DNA of 64,000 nt from Riemerella anatipestifer (GTDB taxonomy: Bacteria; Bacteroidota; Bacteroidia; Flavobacteriales; Weeksellaceae). Shown one piece after another: positions 37,029 to 46,236 of the stretch. Where the stretch lies: NCBI RefSeq assembly GCF_009663465.1, contig NZ_QXHU01000001.1, positions 147,680 through 211,679 on the forward strand, given 5' to 3'. The notes under the pieces are model-generated. The model had not been told where the DNA came from. It worked only from the letters and a program-made list of their open reading frames with translations, and did no database searches. A program made the position numbers and the translations under genes. The first letter of the stretch is position 1; each line of letters starts with the position of its first letter.

Positions 37029-39206
37029 TTACAATTTGAACTCTAGTTTTACATTAAAGAAGCGTCCTGTAAGTCTTACAGGTACGGGGTAAATGTAGCC
37101 TGTGTTGGCATCGTTAATCCATTGGTTAGAAATGGTATTATTGATGTTGAAGGCATTAAACACCTGAACACCTAAAGTCAACTCTTTAAAATTTCGCCAA
37201 AAAGGAGCGTGAGCTTTAAAGTCTTTTTGGTCTATAAAAACTTTGGATAATCCTATATCCACCCTTTTGTAAGCAGGGAGTGTTTTTTGATATTGATAAG
37301 GGTCGGCAAAAACAGACGCTCCGTTAGGTAATCCACTAGCGTAGATTAAAGTAAGATTAACTCTCATACTAGGGAATTTAGGCATATAGTCTTGATAGAA
37401 CATAGCAGCCCTAAATCTTTGGTCTGTTGGTCTTGGGATATAGCCTTTGTTATCAATATTTTCAAATACTCTAGCATAGCTTAAAGACAGCCAAGAATCT
37501 ACTCCGGGAACAAACTCGCCAAATAACCTTGTATCTATACCATAGGCATAACCTTCGGAATTGTTTTGCCCAGAATATCTTATACGTACATTATCCACAT
37601 AGTAGGGGATAAGGTGGTTCATCTTTTTATAATAGGCTTCCGTAGTGAGCTTAAATGGTCGGTCTTTCCATTGAAATTCGTAGTCGTTGCCTAAAATAAG
37701 TTGCAAAGACTGTTGGGCTTTTATGTTAGAATTAAAATTACCTTCCAAATCCTTTATTTCTCTATAAAAAGGAGCTTGGTAGTAAACGCCTCCTGCTAGT
37801 CTAAATAGCATATCCGCATCCCAATCGGGCTTAATGGCTATTTGTAATCTAGGAGAAACAATGGTTTGATTATTAAAACTCCAATGTTGAGTCCTAATAC
37901 CTCCATTGATGAAAACTTTGTGTGTTTGCCAAAAGAATTTTTTAGAAGCCTGTACATAAGCTGAAAGTCGGCTAGGCTGTATTTCATTTTGACCTCTAAT
38001 ATTGAATTTTAACTTTAAGTCCGATGGGTCTAGCTGTCCAATAACTGCAGAGGCTCTAGGTGTACTGTACCCTAAAGAGTCGGCAAGTTGCCATTCATTG
38101 GTATAGTCTTGTAGAAATTCTTTTTCGTATTTAATTCCTACCTCATAATCAGTATTTACATCAGGCGAAAATCTCGCCCTAAATTGAGTTCCTAAAGTTC
38201 TTACTAATAAATCATTTCTAGCGTGGTCTATCTGTCCACCTATATCGTAAGAAACGGTTGGTTCTCCAGTAGCAGGGTTGTAAGCCTGTAATTCGTAGGC
38301 AGAAGCGATGGTATAATATTCTTTCTCTCGGTTTTGATAAGCAAAATTATCTAACGAAAACCTCCAATTTTTATTAGGTTTAAAATGAACAGAAGCTGTC
38401 CCCATCATATTTTTATAAGTGTCGTTTTCTCTTCCATTGTAAAACACGGTAAGCGTCATTGGGGTTTGCAAAGTCCCAAAATTAACTTTTCGTTGTTTGG
38501 GAAGCATCGTGTAGTCATTTTTAGCATAATATCCAATGAAAGATAATTGCCATTTAGGATTGATATGGTAATTGATGAAGGTTTGAATATCAAAGTTTTG
38601 AGGATTGAAATCTGTATCTTCATTTAGCGTGTTAAGTACCAGATTGGTATTACGATAACGCCCTGAAATCAAGGTGGTTAATTTTTTATCTTTAGATGCA
38701 CCGCCTAGCGTTAGCCTACCTCCAATAAGGCTGGCTTCTCCTGACAGTTCTGTTTTTTCGGGTTCTCTATAATAAACATTAAGAGTAGACGACATTTTAT
38801 CGCCGTATCTCGCTTCAAATCCACCTGAAGAAAAATTAACAGTAGAAACCATATCAGGGTTGATGATGCTCATACCTTCCTGTTGGGCATTTCTAATGAG
38901 GAAAGGACGGTAAAGTTCCACATCATTGATGTAGATTAAATTTTCGTCATAATTTCCACCTCTTACCATATATTGGGAAGAAAGTTCGGTATTGGAGTTT
39001 ACCGAAGGCAAAGTTTTAATAAGTCCTTCAATACCACCTGAAATAGAAGCAATTTGTTGTGCTTCTTTAGCCGAAATACTGGTGTTGGTAAGGTCGGTTA
39101 CTTTTTTCTTGGTTCTCTTTTGGAAAACCACTTCTTCTATCTCTTTAGTCTTCTGAGCTACTGCTAGATAGGGCAATACAGCTAAGATAAGATATATCTT
39201 TTTCAA
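37029..39206 (-). CDS. TonB-dependent outer membrane receptor
   Basis: A 725-residue receptor: signal peptide (to about residue 17), a short linker, plug domain (about 45-150: EGLIKTLPSVNSN, QYMVRGGNYDENLIYINDVE) and a 22-strand-type barrel ending in FFNVKLEFKL with a terminal aromatic-hydrophobic pattern. No N-terminal carboxypeptidase-like domain and no SusD partner, so the substrate is more likely a siderophore, vitamin or small oligomer than a polysaccharide. It follows kdsA by 26 bp and precedes the FtsX-ectodomain-like gene, suggesting one transcript. Confidence 0.85.
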   Translation of the reverse strand: MKKIYLILAVLPYLAVAQKTKEIEEVVFQKRTKKKVTDLTNTSISAKEAQQIASISGGIEGLIKTLPSVNSNTELSSQYMVRGGNYDENLIYINDVELYRPFLIRNAQQEGMSIINPDMVSTVNFSSGGFEARYGDKMSSTLNVYYREPEKTELSGEASLIGGRLTLGGASKDKKLTTLISGRYRNTNLVLNTLNEDTDFNPQNFDIQTFINYHINPKWQLSFIGYYAKNDYTMLPKQRKVNFGTLQTPMTLTVFYNGRENDTYKNMMGTASVHFKPNKNWRFSLDNFAYQNREKEYYTIASAYELQAYNPATGEPTVSYDIGGQIDHARNDLLVRTLGTQFRARFSPDVNTDYEVGIKYEKEFLQDYTNEWQLADSLGYSTPRASAVIGQLDPSDLKLKFNIRGQNEIQPSRLSAYVQASKKFFWQTHKVFINGGIRTQHWSFNNQTIVSPRLQIAIKPDWDADMLFRLAGGVYYQAPFYREIKDLEGNFNSNIKAQQSLQLILGNDYEFQWKDRPFKLTTEAYYKKMNHLIPYYVDNVRIRYSGQNNSEGYAYGIDTRLFGEFVPGVDSWLSLSYARVFENIDNKGYIPRPTDQRFRAAMFYQDYMPKFPSMRVNLTLIYASGLPNGASVFADPYQYQKTLPAYKRVDIGLSKVFIDQKDFKAHAPFWRNFKELTLGVQVFNAFNINNTISNQWINDANTGYIYPVPVRLTGRFFNVKLEFKL

Positions 39207-39232
39207 AAGCGATATTTTTAATGATTTTGATA

Positions 39233-40042
39233 CTAAATAATAGCCTCTCTTATTTTGGTAAGTTTAGCTAACAACGAGTCTAGTTGTTCTAGAGGAAGCA
39301 TATTAGCACCATCAGATTTTGCGTTTTTAGGGTCTGGGTGAGTTTCTATGAATAGTCCGTCTGCACCTACGGCAATCCCTGCTTTAGCAATGGTTTCTAT
39401 GAGTTGAGGTTTTCCACCAGTTACACCAGATTCTTGGTTAGGCTGTTGTAGAGAGTGGGTAACATCTAATATTACAGGAGCGTAATTTTGCATTGTTGGG
39501 ATACCTCTAAAATCCACTACCAAATCGGTATAACCAAAAGAATTGCCTCGCTCTATAATGGCAACTTTATCATTTTCGCAATCTTTTATTTTTTGTACTG
39601 CAAATTTCATTGCCTCGGGAGAGAGGAACTGTCCTTTTTTTAGAGTAATGCATTTTCCTGTTTTGGCAGCAGATACGAGTAAATCCGTCTGTCTTACTAG
39701 GAAAGCAGGTATTTGTAATACATCTACATATTGTGCGGCAAGAGTGGCGTGTTCGTTTTCGTGAATATCTGTTGTCGTAGGAATGCCGAAAGTATCGCCT
39801 ACTTTTTTAAGAATTTCAAGAGCTTTCTCGTCTCCTATTCCTGTGAAGGAATCTATTCTAGACCTATTGGCTTTTTTAAAACTTCCTTTAAAGATATAAG
39901 GGATTTTATATTTGTCCGAAAGTTTTACAATATGTTCTGCTATTTTCATTGCCATATCCTCGTTTTCTATGGCACAAGGTCCTGCCACTAGGAAGAAATT
40001 AGAAGAATTTTTATGACTGATATTATCTAAATGTTGTATCAT
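39233..40042 (-). CDS. kdsA: 3-deoxy-8-phosphooctulonate synthase (KDO-8-P synthase)
   Basis: A 269-residue aldolase joining arabinose-5-phosphate and phosphoenolpyruvate for the lipid A inner core. FLVAGPCAIENEDMA, FKGSFKKANRSRIDSF, TDIHE, LKKGQFLSP and DVTHSLQQPN are conserved. The absence of the Asn-to-Cys metal ligand near the start (AGPCAIEN has Cys at the metal position) suggests a metal-dependent form. First gene before the TonB receptor. Confidence 0.95.
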   Translation of the reverse strand: MIQHLDNISHKNSSNFFLVAGPCAIENEDMAMKIAEHIVKLSDKYKIPYIFKGSFKKANRSRIDSFTGIGDEKALEILKKVGDTFGIPTTTDIHENEHATLAAQYVDVLQIPAFLVRQTDLLVSAAKTGKCITLKKGQFLSPEAMKFAVQKIKDCENDKVAIIERGNSFGYTDLVVDFRGIPTMQNYAPVILDVTHSLQQPNQESGVTGGKPQLIETIAKAGIAVGADGLFIETHPDPKNAKSDGANMLPLEQLDSLLAKLTKIREAII

Positions 40043-40127
40043 TTTTTTGAAATTTAATTAAGGTATAAAGTTAAAGTATTTTTTTGAATGATGAAATACA
40101 GGTTTTTCTAACGGTACAAAAATAAAA

Positions 40128-40175
40128 ACCTCAACTGTAATAATCAATTTTGAAGTTTGATAGTTAAGTTGAGGT
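40128..40175 (-). terminator. Probable terminator after rsmD
   Basis: On the minus strand ACCTCAACT and AGTTGAGGT pair across a 30-base loop and are followed by a T-rich run. Located 15 bp past the rsmD stop; the long loop lowers confidence. Confidence 0.5.
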
Positions 40176-40189
40176 AAATTAATTTTGTT

Positions 40190-40750
40190 TTAAACGGTTT
40201 CTTTTTCAAAAAAAGAGAAACTCACATTTCCGTATTTTCTGGTTTCTTTTAGGTGCTGATGTTCCAATACCATTCGGCTTTGATGCTCTAGTACGAAAAG
40301 TCCGTTTTCGACAAGAATAGGGCTGTCTAAAACCAGATTGATTAAATCGTAATATTTTTTTTCGGGCAAATCAAACGGTGGGTCAGCAAATATCAAATTG
40401 AATGATTTAGTATGATTTCTACTCTTTTTTAACCATTCAAAAACATCACTCCTTTGGACGTTTATTTGTAAGCCGAAATCTAGCTCCTGGGCTGTAGATT
40501 GTATAAATGCAGCGTGTTTAGGGTTAAACTCTACCGAAGTAATATCTTGGCAATCTCTAGAAGCTAATTCCAACGATATGGAGCCAATCCCTGCGAAAAG
40601 GTCTAATGCAGAGATGTAAGGTAGCTCTAGCCTATGTTCTAATATGCTGAATAAAGCCTCTTTAGCAAAATCTGTTGTAGGGCGAACTTCAAAATTTTTT
40701 GGGGCTAATATTCGTTTAGCTTTCCACTTTCCAGAGATAATTCTATACAT
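40190..40750 (-). CDS. rsmD: 16S rRNA (guanine966-N2)-methyltransferase
   Basis: A 186-residue Rossmann methyltransferase. YRIISGKWKAKRILAP and the RPTTDFAKEALFSIL block open the family; ALDLFAGIGSISLE is the AdoMet loop and IFADPPFDLP the catalytic DPPF. It methylates G966 of the small-subunit rRNA. Follows the DUF3822 gene by 25 bp, a pairing usual in flavobacteria. Confidence 0.92.
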   Translation of the reverse strand: MYRIISGKWKAKRILAPKNFEVRPTTDFAKEALFSILEHRLELPYISALDLFAGIGSISLELASRDCQDITSVEFNPKHAAFIQSTAQELDFGLQINVQRSDVFEWLKKSRNHTKSFNLIFADPPFDLPEKKYYDLINLVLDSPILVENGLFVLEHQSRMVLEHQHLKETRKYGNVSFSFFEKETV

Positions 40751-40775
40751 AATTTTAGTCGTTATTAAAGAGTAT

Positions 40776-41492
40776 TTAGCTCATAATGAAGTTCTTTTGA
40801 GGTAAGTTATCAAAAACTACTTTTAAATTTTTGACAAACTTCCTAAGCTCTGATATAAAGGTTTCGTTTTCAGTAGTTTCTCCATACACATAGAACTGAG
40901 TGTCTGTAATATTAAATCCTATTTTGCTAAGGGTAAACATAACGAAATAAAGAAAATCTACCTCCGAATTTACATCTAGATTGTTATAAAGGATTACCTT
41001 TTTTTTATCTAAAGCAAAAAACTCACACTGATGATGATATAGATTGATATGTATTTCCTTTTTATTCCCAGCTTCAAGTGTATTTAGGAACTTTTCTCCA
41101 GAGAAATTAAAATGCGTAGAAATACCTTTACTTTTAATTTTTTTATAAAATAGGTCAGGCATCGTATAATAAAACTGGACGCTATATTTCTTATTTACAG
41201 AAAGCATTACTTCCTCATTATCTTTATCTACTAGAGCGTTGTAAGAGATAAGTTGATGAGCGACATCATGCTGAGAAAAAGTAGAAGGCATCAAAGTGAA
41301 ATGATTGAGGGCAGAAATTACATCTATATTTACTATAGAAGGAAGGTCTAGAATTCCCTCTAATTTCCTGATTAAGTAATCGCTAGGGGAATCTTCTGTG
41401 ATAAAAAAAACTTTTTCTTCTTGCACTTCCTTACCACTAATGATTTGGTATTGGAGTCCTCCTTTAGTAAAAAGTAAAACTAATTTTTGCAT
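40776..41492 (-). CDS. DUF3822 family protein
   Basis: A 238-residue cytosolic protein of the DUF3822 family, as I recognise it from sequence pattern and its position directly upstream of rsmD in Bacteroidetes. The fold is thought to be ASKHA-like (two ribonuclease-H-like halves); here the halves run about 1-115 and 120-235, with HHQCEFFALDKKKVILYN-type strands in the second. No catalytic residues can be assigned. Function unknown. Confidence 0.72.
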   Translation of the reverse strand: MQKLVLLFTKGGLQYQIISGKEVQEEKVFFITEDSPSDYLIRKLEGILDLPSIVNIDVISALNHFTLMPSTFSQHDVAHQLISYNALVDKDNEEVMLSVNKKYSVQFYYTMPDLFYKKIKSKGISTHFNFSGEKFLNTLEAGNKKEIHINLYHHQCEFFALDKKKVILYNNLDVNSEVDFLYFVMFTLSKIGFNITDTQFYVYGETTENETFISELRKFVKNLKVVFDNLPQKNFIMS

Positions 41493-41511
41493 AACCCATA
41501 ATGAACTCGTG

Positions 41512-41519
41512 CAAAGTTA
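41512..41519 (-). promoter_or_regulatory. -7 box for DUF3822-rsmD
   Basis: TAACTTTG on the minus strand, 19 bp before the DUF3822 start. Confidence 0.5.
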
Positions 41520-41635
41520 CTAATATTTTTTTACTTAAAATAGGGCGGTATAGCTTAATTAAAGGGATATTCTTTATGATTTTTATTTTCACAAGAAAAG
41601 AGTTATCTTTAAGCACAATAAAAATATCTAAAAAA

Positions 41636-42346
41636 ATGAATTTAAAAAATAAAGTAGCGTATATCACAGGAGGGACTAAAGGTATCGGTTTTGGAATTGC
41701 AAAAGAACTCTTGAAAAATGGATTGAAAGTCGCTATTAGTGGGAGAAGTAAGGAAGCTGTAGAAAAAGCGGTTTCTGAATTATCAAAGTATGAAGACAAC
41801 ATTATAGGTGTGGTATCTGATGTTAAAAACTTTGAAGCAGAACAAGAAGTGGTTAAGTATATAGAAACTAAACTAGGCAATATAGATGTAGTGGTAGCTA
41901 ATGCAGGTTTGGGTTACTTTAAACCAGTAGATGAAATTTCTTTAGAAGAATGGAATGCTATGATAGATACTAATCTTACAGGAGCTTTCCATACGATGAA
42001 AGCTACGGTGGAGTCCCTCAAGAAAACACAAGGATATTACATTAGTATTGCTAGTTTGGCGGGGGCATACTTTTTTGAAAAAGCATCAGGATATAATGCG
42101 TCTAAATTTGGTCTTGTAGGTTTTACCCAAGCAGCAATGTTAGATTTAAGAAAGTATAACATTAAAGTTTCTACTATTATGCCAGGTTCTGTAGCCTCTC
42201 ACTTTAATGGTAACGAACCTTCGGATAAAGATTCTTGGAAGATTCAACCAGAAGACCTAGGGGAAATAGTGGTAGATTTACTTAGAATGAATCCTCGCAC
42301 TTTACCTAGTAAAATAGAGGTAAGACCATCTAATCCAAATAAATAA
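41636..42346 (+). CDS. Short-chain dehydrogenase/reductase
   Basis: A 236-residue SDR oxidoreductase. The cofactor loop ITGGTKGIGFGIAKEL (TGxxxGxG), the NAG motif (VVANAGLGYF), the catalytic Ser in SIASLAG and the YNASK block (Tyr/Lys) are all present. The frame is open 135 bp upstream, but the start MNLKNKVAYITGG is the family opening and the extension overlaps the divergent promoter region. Basic Arg after strand 2 (SGRSKE) suggests NADP preference. Substrate unknown; single gene. Confidence 0.88.
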   Translation: MNLKNKVAYITGGTKGIGFGIAKELLKNGLKVAISGRSKEAVEKAVSELSKYEDNIIGVVSDVKNFEAEQEVVKYIETKLGNIDVVVANAGLGYFKPVDEISLEEWNAMIDTNLTGAFHTMKATVESLKKTQGYYISIASLAGAYFFEKASGYNASKFGLVGFTQAAMLDLRKYNIKVSTIMPGSVASHFNGNEPSDKDSWKIQPEDLGEIVVDLLRMNPRTLPSKIEVRPSNPNK

Positions 42347-42443
42347 TTATGCAATAAATAAATTTTAATACCAAACGTTATGCATGCATAGTATATTCTT
42401 GTTATATTAGCAACGATTTATAAAACATAAAAAATTAAGAAAT

Positions 42444-43190
42444 ATGAAAATATTAGTTTGTATCAGTAGTGTTCCAGATACTACATCTAAAATCAACTTT
42501 ACAGCGGACAAATCAGCTTTTGATAAAAACGGAATTCAGTGGGTTATCAATCCATTAGATGAGTTTGCACTTACTAAAGCGATTAAATTACAGCAATCAA
42601 ACGGAGCAAAAGTAACCGTAGTTAATGTAGGAGATGCAGGTACAGAAGCGGTTATTAGAAAAGCGTTGGCTATAGGTGCAGATGATGCTATCCGTATCAA
42701 TGCAGAGCCGCAGGATAGTTTTTCGGTAGCTAAAGAAATTGCAAATGTAGCTAAAGAAGGTGGTTATGATTTGGTACTTTGCGGTAAAGAGTCTATTGAT
42801 TATAACGGCGGAGCCGTACCAGCAATGTTAGCTCAGTTTTTAGACCAACCTTTCGTTAATGCTTGTGTTGGGTTAGAGGTAAACGGTTCTGAAGTTACCG
42901 CAGTAAGAGAAATTGATGGTGGTAAGGAAACGGTTTCTGTATCACTTCCACTAGTAGTTGCTGGTCAGAAAGGTTTAGTGGACGAAAAAGAACTCATTAT
43001 TCCAAATATGAGAGGTATTATGTCTGCAAGAACTAAACCTCTTAATGTGCAAGAACCGTCTCAAAACGAAGTAAAGGTAAGCGCAGTGTCTTTTGATAGT
43101 GTTCCGCCAAGAGCTTCTGTTAAGCTATTCTCACCAGACGATTTAGATGCCCTTGTAAAGGCTCTTCACGAAGAAGCGAAGGTAATCTAA
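42444..43190 (+). CDS. etfB: Electron transfer flavoprotein, beta subunit
   Basis: A 248-residue ETF beta, binding AMP and forming the heterodimer with the alpha subunit that passes electrons from acyl-CoA dehydrogenases to the quinone pool. MKILVCISSVPDT, VINPLDEFALTKAIKLQ, CGKESIDYNGGAVPAMLA and VREIDGGKE are family blocks. Followed 43 bp later by etfA. Confidence 0.95.
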   Translation: MKILVCISSVPDTTSKINFTADKSAFDKNGIQWVINPLDEFALTKAIKLQQSNGAKVTVVNVGDAGTEAVIRKALAIGADDAIRINAEPQDSFSVAKEIANVAKEGGYDLVLCGKESIDYNGGAVPAMLAQFLDQPFVNACVGLEVNGSEVTAVREIDGGKETVSVSLPLVVAGQKGLVDEKELIIPNMRGIMSARTKPLNVQEPSQNEVKVSAVSFDSVPPRASVKLFSPDDLDALVKALHEEAKVI

Positions 43191-43233
43191 GGGAGTTATC
43201 ATAATAATAATTTAACATATAAAAACAAAAATA

Positions 43234-44178
43234 ATGGCAATATTCGTATATACAGAAAATATAAACGGTGTTTATAAAAAAGCAGCTTTTGAAGCGGTAT
43301 CTTACGCTAAAGCTGTAGCAGATAAAGCAGGAACTAACGTAACGGCAGTAAGCATCAATGCTACAGATAGTTCAGAATTGTTATATAAATATGGAGCAGA
43401 GAAAGTTATCCATATTAAAGATGAAGGATTAAAATCTTTCAGTGCGAAAGCTTATGCTAAAGCTATAGCGGAAGTAGTAGATGGAGTAGTGGTTTTTCCA
43501 CATACTACTGATGCGGCTTCTGTTGCACCGATGTTGGCAGTTCTTAAAAATAGTGCTCTCATTACTAATGTGGTAGAAGCACCTACTTCGGTAACACCTT
43601 TAGAGGTTAAAAGAAAAGCTTTTTCAGGAAAGGCTTTTATGGTAGCCAAAGCTGATGGTAATGTGATATTAACGGTTTCCCAAAATGCATTTGGAGTAAA
43701 AGAAAATCCAGTTTCAGGTTCAGAGGAAGAGAAGACTTTAGGTGTGGCTAATACAGATATAAAAGTGGTAAGCCATGAACAGTCTTCTGGAAAATTAGAC
43801 CTTAAAGAAGCTGAAGTAGTGGTTTCAGCAGGTAGAGGAATGAAAGGTCCTGAAAATTGGGGAATGGTAGAAGAGTTAGCTCAAGTTTTAGGAGCAGCTA
43901 CTGCTTGTTCTAAACCAGTTTCTGATATTGGCTGGAGACCTCACTCTGAGCACGTGGGACAAACAGGTAAAGCGATAGCACCTAATTTGTATGTTGCAAT
44001 AGGTATTTCTGGAGCTATTCAGCATTTGGCTGGGGTTAATTCGTCTAAAACCATTGTGGTTATCAATAATGACCCAGAAGCACCATTCTTTAAATCTGCG
44101 GATTACGGTGTGGTAGGCGATGCTTTCCAAGTGATACCTGCTCTTACCGAAAAAATAAAAGCGATAAAAGAAGCCTAA
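43234..44178 (+). CDS. etfA: Electron transfer flavoprotein, alpha subunit
   Basis: A 314-residue ETF alpha. The C-terminal FAD domain is clear: VVVSAGRGMKGPENWGMVEE, SKPVSDIGWRPHSEHVGQTG, LYVAIGISGAIQHLAGVNSS and VINNDPEAPFF. The N-terminal half is the divergent nucleotide-like domain. Transcript ended by the hairpin just downstream. Confidence 0.95.
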   Translation: MAIFVYTENINGVYKKAAFEAVSYAKAVADKAGTNVTAVSINATDSSELLYKYGAEKVIHIKDEGLKSFSAKAYAKAIAEVVDGVVVFPHTTDAASVAPMLAVLKNSALITNVVEAPTSVTPLEVKRKAFSGKAFMVAKADGNVILTVSQNAFGVKENPVSGSEEEKTLGVANTDIKVVSHEQSSGKLDLKEAEVVVSAGRGMKGPENWGMVEELAQVLGAATACSKPVSDIGWRPHSEHVGQTGKAIAPNLYVAIGISGAIQHLAGVNSSKTIVVINNDPEAPFFKSADYGVVGDAFQVIPALTEKIKAIKEA

Positions 44179-44204
44179 ATTTTATCATAAAATTAAAGAA
44201 AAGG

Positions 44205-44236
44205 CACCATACTTGTTCAAAGGTATGGTGTTTTTT
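44205..44236 (+). terminator. Terminator after etfA
   Basis: Stem CACCATAC / GTATGGTG with a ten-base loop followed by TTTTTT, 27 bp past etfA. It lies in the upstream open frame of the next gene, arguing against a start there. Confidence 0.8.
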
Positions 44237-44239
44237 ATA

Positions 44240-44247
44240 TATCTTTG
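44240..44247 (+). promoter_or_regulatory. -7 box four bases from the start codon (DUF151 nuclease)
   Basis: TATCTTTG then CTCT then the ATG at 44252, the same spacing as at the NtrC-like and GH3-like genes. Confidence 0.5.
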
Positions 44248-44251
44248 CTCT

Positions 44252-44848
44252 ATGGATTATAAAAAGCTAGTTATTAGAGGTATTTCTTACAGCCAAACAC
44301 AATCGGGGGCTTATGCTTTGCTTTTAGAAGAGGTGGAGAGTTCTATAAAATTACCGGTAGTAATAGGTAGTTTTGAGGCTCAATCTATATCTTTAGCTTT
44401 GGAGAAAGATTTAAAACCTGTTCGTCCTCTTACGCACGACTTGTTTGCTAGTTTTATTAGAGATACCAATTATAGTTTAGAATATATTGTAATTTATCAA
44501 ATTATAGATGGTGTTTTCTTTTCTCATATCCATTTTAAAAATAATTCTACAGGGGAAACCTTGTTCTTAGATGCGAGAACTTCTGATGCAGTAGCAATGG
44601 CGGTAAGATTCGGGGTGTCTATTTATACCACTAAGGAGGTTTTGGAAGAAGCAGGTATTCTTTTAGAGATACAACAATTAAGTGAAGAGGAGGATATAGT
44701 TACAGAATTTCATAATGAAAAACGGGATAATAGAGTATCTTTAGAAGAGTTAAGAATGCAACTAGACGAAGCCGTGAAAAACGAAGATTTTGACTTGGCT
44801 TTTCAGTTGCAAGAAGAGATTAAGAAACGACAAAGACCAATAGACTAA
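44252..44848 (+). CDS. Bifunctional nuclease family (DUF151) protein with UVR tail
   Basis: A 198-residue protein. Residues 1-135 form the DUF151/BFN domain (LPVVIGSFEAQSISLALE, RPLTHDLFASFI, DARTSDAVAMAVRF), known for DNase/RNase activity in some members. Residues 160-195 form a UVR-type helical hairpin (LEELRMQLDEAVKNEDFDLA, QLQEEIKKR), as in UvrB/UvrC. The start at 44252 follows the etfA terminator and a promoter box; the longer open frame is rejected. The nucleoside permease follows 10 bp later, implying a shared transcript. Confidence 0.85.
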   Translation: MDYKKLVIRGISYSQTQSGAYALLLEEVESSIKLPVVIGSFEAQSISLALEKDLKPVRPLTHDLFASFIRDTNYSLEYIVIYQIIDGVFFSHIHFKNNSTGETLFLDARTSDAVAMAVRFGVSIYTTKEVLEEAGILLEIQQLSEEEDIVTEFHNEKRDNRVSLEELRMQLDEAVKNEDFDLAFQLQEEIKKRQRPID

Positions 44849-44858
44849 ACATACTAAA

Positions 44859-46118
44859 ATGAATATAAAACTAAAACTTACTGTACTTAATTTTTTACAG
44901 TATTTCGTTTGGGGGGCTTGGCTTATTACGATGGCTACTTTTTGGTTTGATACTAAGCAATGGGGAGGTGCAGAGTTTGGGGTTATATTCTCCACAATGG
45001 GGATTGCCTCTATCTTTATGCCTACTTTGGCTGGGATAGTAGCAGACAGGTGGATAAACGCTGAAAAACTTTACGGGATATTACACATTGCGTATGCGGG
45101 GACGCTTTTCTATTTGCCTCATGCTTCAGACCCTACGGCTTTTTTTTGGGTAATGTTGGTAGCGATGGTATTCTATATGCCTACAATTGCGTTGTCCAAT
45201 TCAATCAATTATCATATTCTTAAGGAGCATCATTATGATGTGGTTAAGGTATTTCCTAGCCTTAGAGTTTGGGGAACAGTTGGGTTTATCGCAGCGATGT
45301 GGGCTACCAATCTTACAGGAAATAAGGCGTCCGAAAATCAGTTTTATATTGCGGCGATAGTAGCGGTGTTGTTGGGTGTTTATGCCTTTACACTTCCAAA
45401 ATGTCCACCACAGAATTTGATTCCTAAAGAGGCTTCTTGGCAAGAGAAAATGGGCTTCAATGCTTTTAAACTATTTAAGAGTTATAAGATGGCGTTGTTC
45501 TTCTTGTTCTCTATGTTTTTGGGTGCCGCGTTACAACTTACGAATGCTTATGGAGATACTTTTTTATCAGACTTTGGTAAAAATCCATTATACAAAAATA
45601 GCTTGGTAGTAGAGCGTTCTACCATTATTATGTCTATTTCTCAAATATCAGAAACGTTATTCATTTTAGCAATACCGTTTTTCTTAAAGAAATTTGGCAT
45701 CAAAAAAGTGATGTTGATGAGTATGGGGGCGTGGGTACTTCGCTTTGGGTTCTTTGCTTATGGTACTCCAGAAGGCTTTGGATTGGTGCTTATTATTCTA
45801 TCGTGTATTGTGTACGGTATGGCGTTTGACTTCTTTAATGTGTCGGGTTCGTTATTCGTAGAGGCGACAACAGACGAGAAAATTCGTTCTTCTGCACAAG
45901 GGTTGTTTATGATGATGACGAATGGCTTTGGGGCGATTATGGGTAGTGTAGTGAGTGGTAAAATGATAGATGCGTTCTTTTTAGATGCTTCGGGGAATAA
46001 AATGTGGCACGAGATATGGCTGGTATTTGCGATATATGCCTTAATAATTACGGTTCTTTTTGCGGTGATGTTTAAGCATAAACATAAGCCAGAAGAAGTA
46101 GCAACAGTAAAACATTAA
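44859..46118 (+). CDS. Nucleoside permease, NHS family (NupG-like MFS)
   Basis: A 419-residue 12-helix transporter. FLQYFVWGAWLITMATFWF opens it, with a first-half loop GIVADRWINAEK and LRVWGTVGFIAAMW; the second half has FDFFNVSGSLFVEATTD and RSSAQGLFMMMTNGFGA, which are landmarks of the nucleoside:H+ symporter branch. Co-transcription with a nuclease suggests salvage of nucleosides released from nucleic acids. Terminator directly downstream. Confidence 0.85.
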   Translation: MNIKLKLTVLNFLQYFVWGAWLITMATFWFDTKQWGGAEFGVIFSTMGIASIFMPTLAGIVADRWINAEKLYGILHIAYAGTLFYLPHASDPTAFFWVMLVAMVFYMPTIALSNSINYHILKEHHYDVVKVFPSLRVWGTVGFIAAMWATNLTGNKASENQFYIAAIVAVLLGVYAFTLPKCPPQNLIPKEASWQEKMGFNAFKLFKSYKMALFFLFSMFLGAALQLTNAYGDTFLSDFGKNPLYKNSLVVERSTIIMSISQISETLFILAIPFFLKKFGIKKVMLMSMGAWVLRFGFFAYGTPEGFGLVLIILSCIVYGMAFDFFNVSGSLFVEATTDEKIRSSAQGLFMMMTNGFGAIMGSVVSGKMIDAFFLDASGNKMWHEIWLVFAIYALIITVLFAVMFKHKHKPEEVATVKH

Positions 46119-46144
46119 AATTTTATATTTATAAATACAGAAGG

Positions 46145-46177
46145 CAGACCAGTTAAGAAATTGGTCTGTTTTTTTAT
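46145..46177 (+). terminator. Terminator after the nucleoside permease
   Basis: Stem CAGACCA / TGGTCTG with a ten-base loop followed by a run of eight or more T. Confidence 0.85.
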
Positions 46178-46236
46178 TGATTTAGATATGAGATATATTG
46201 GGGTAATTTGTTATCTTCGTGCCGATAAAAGTAGTA

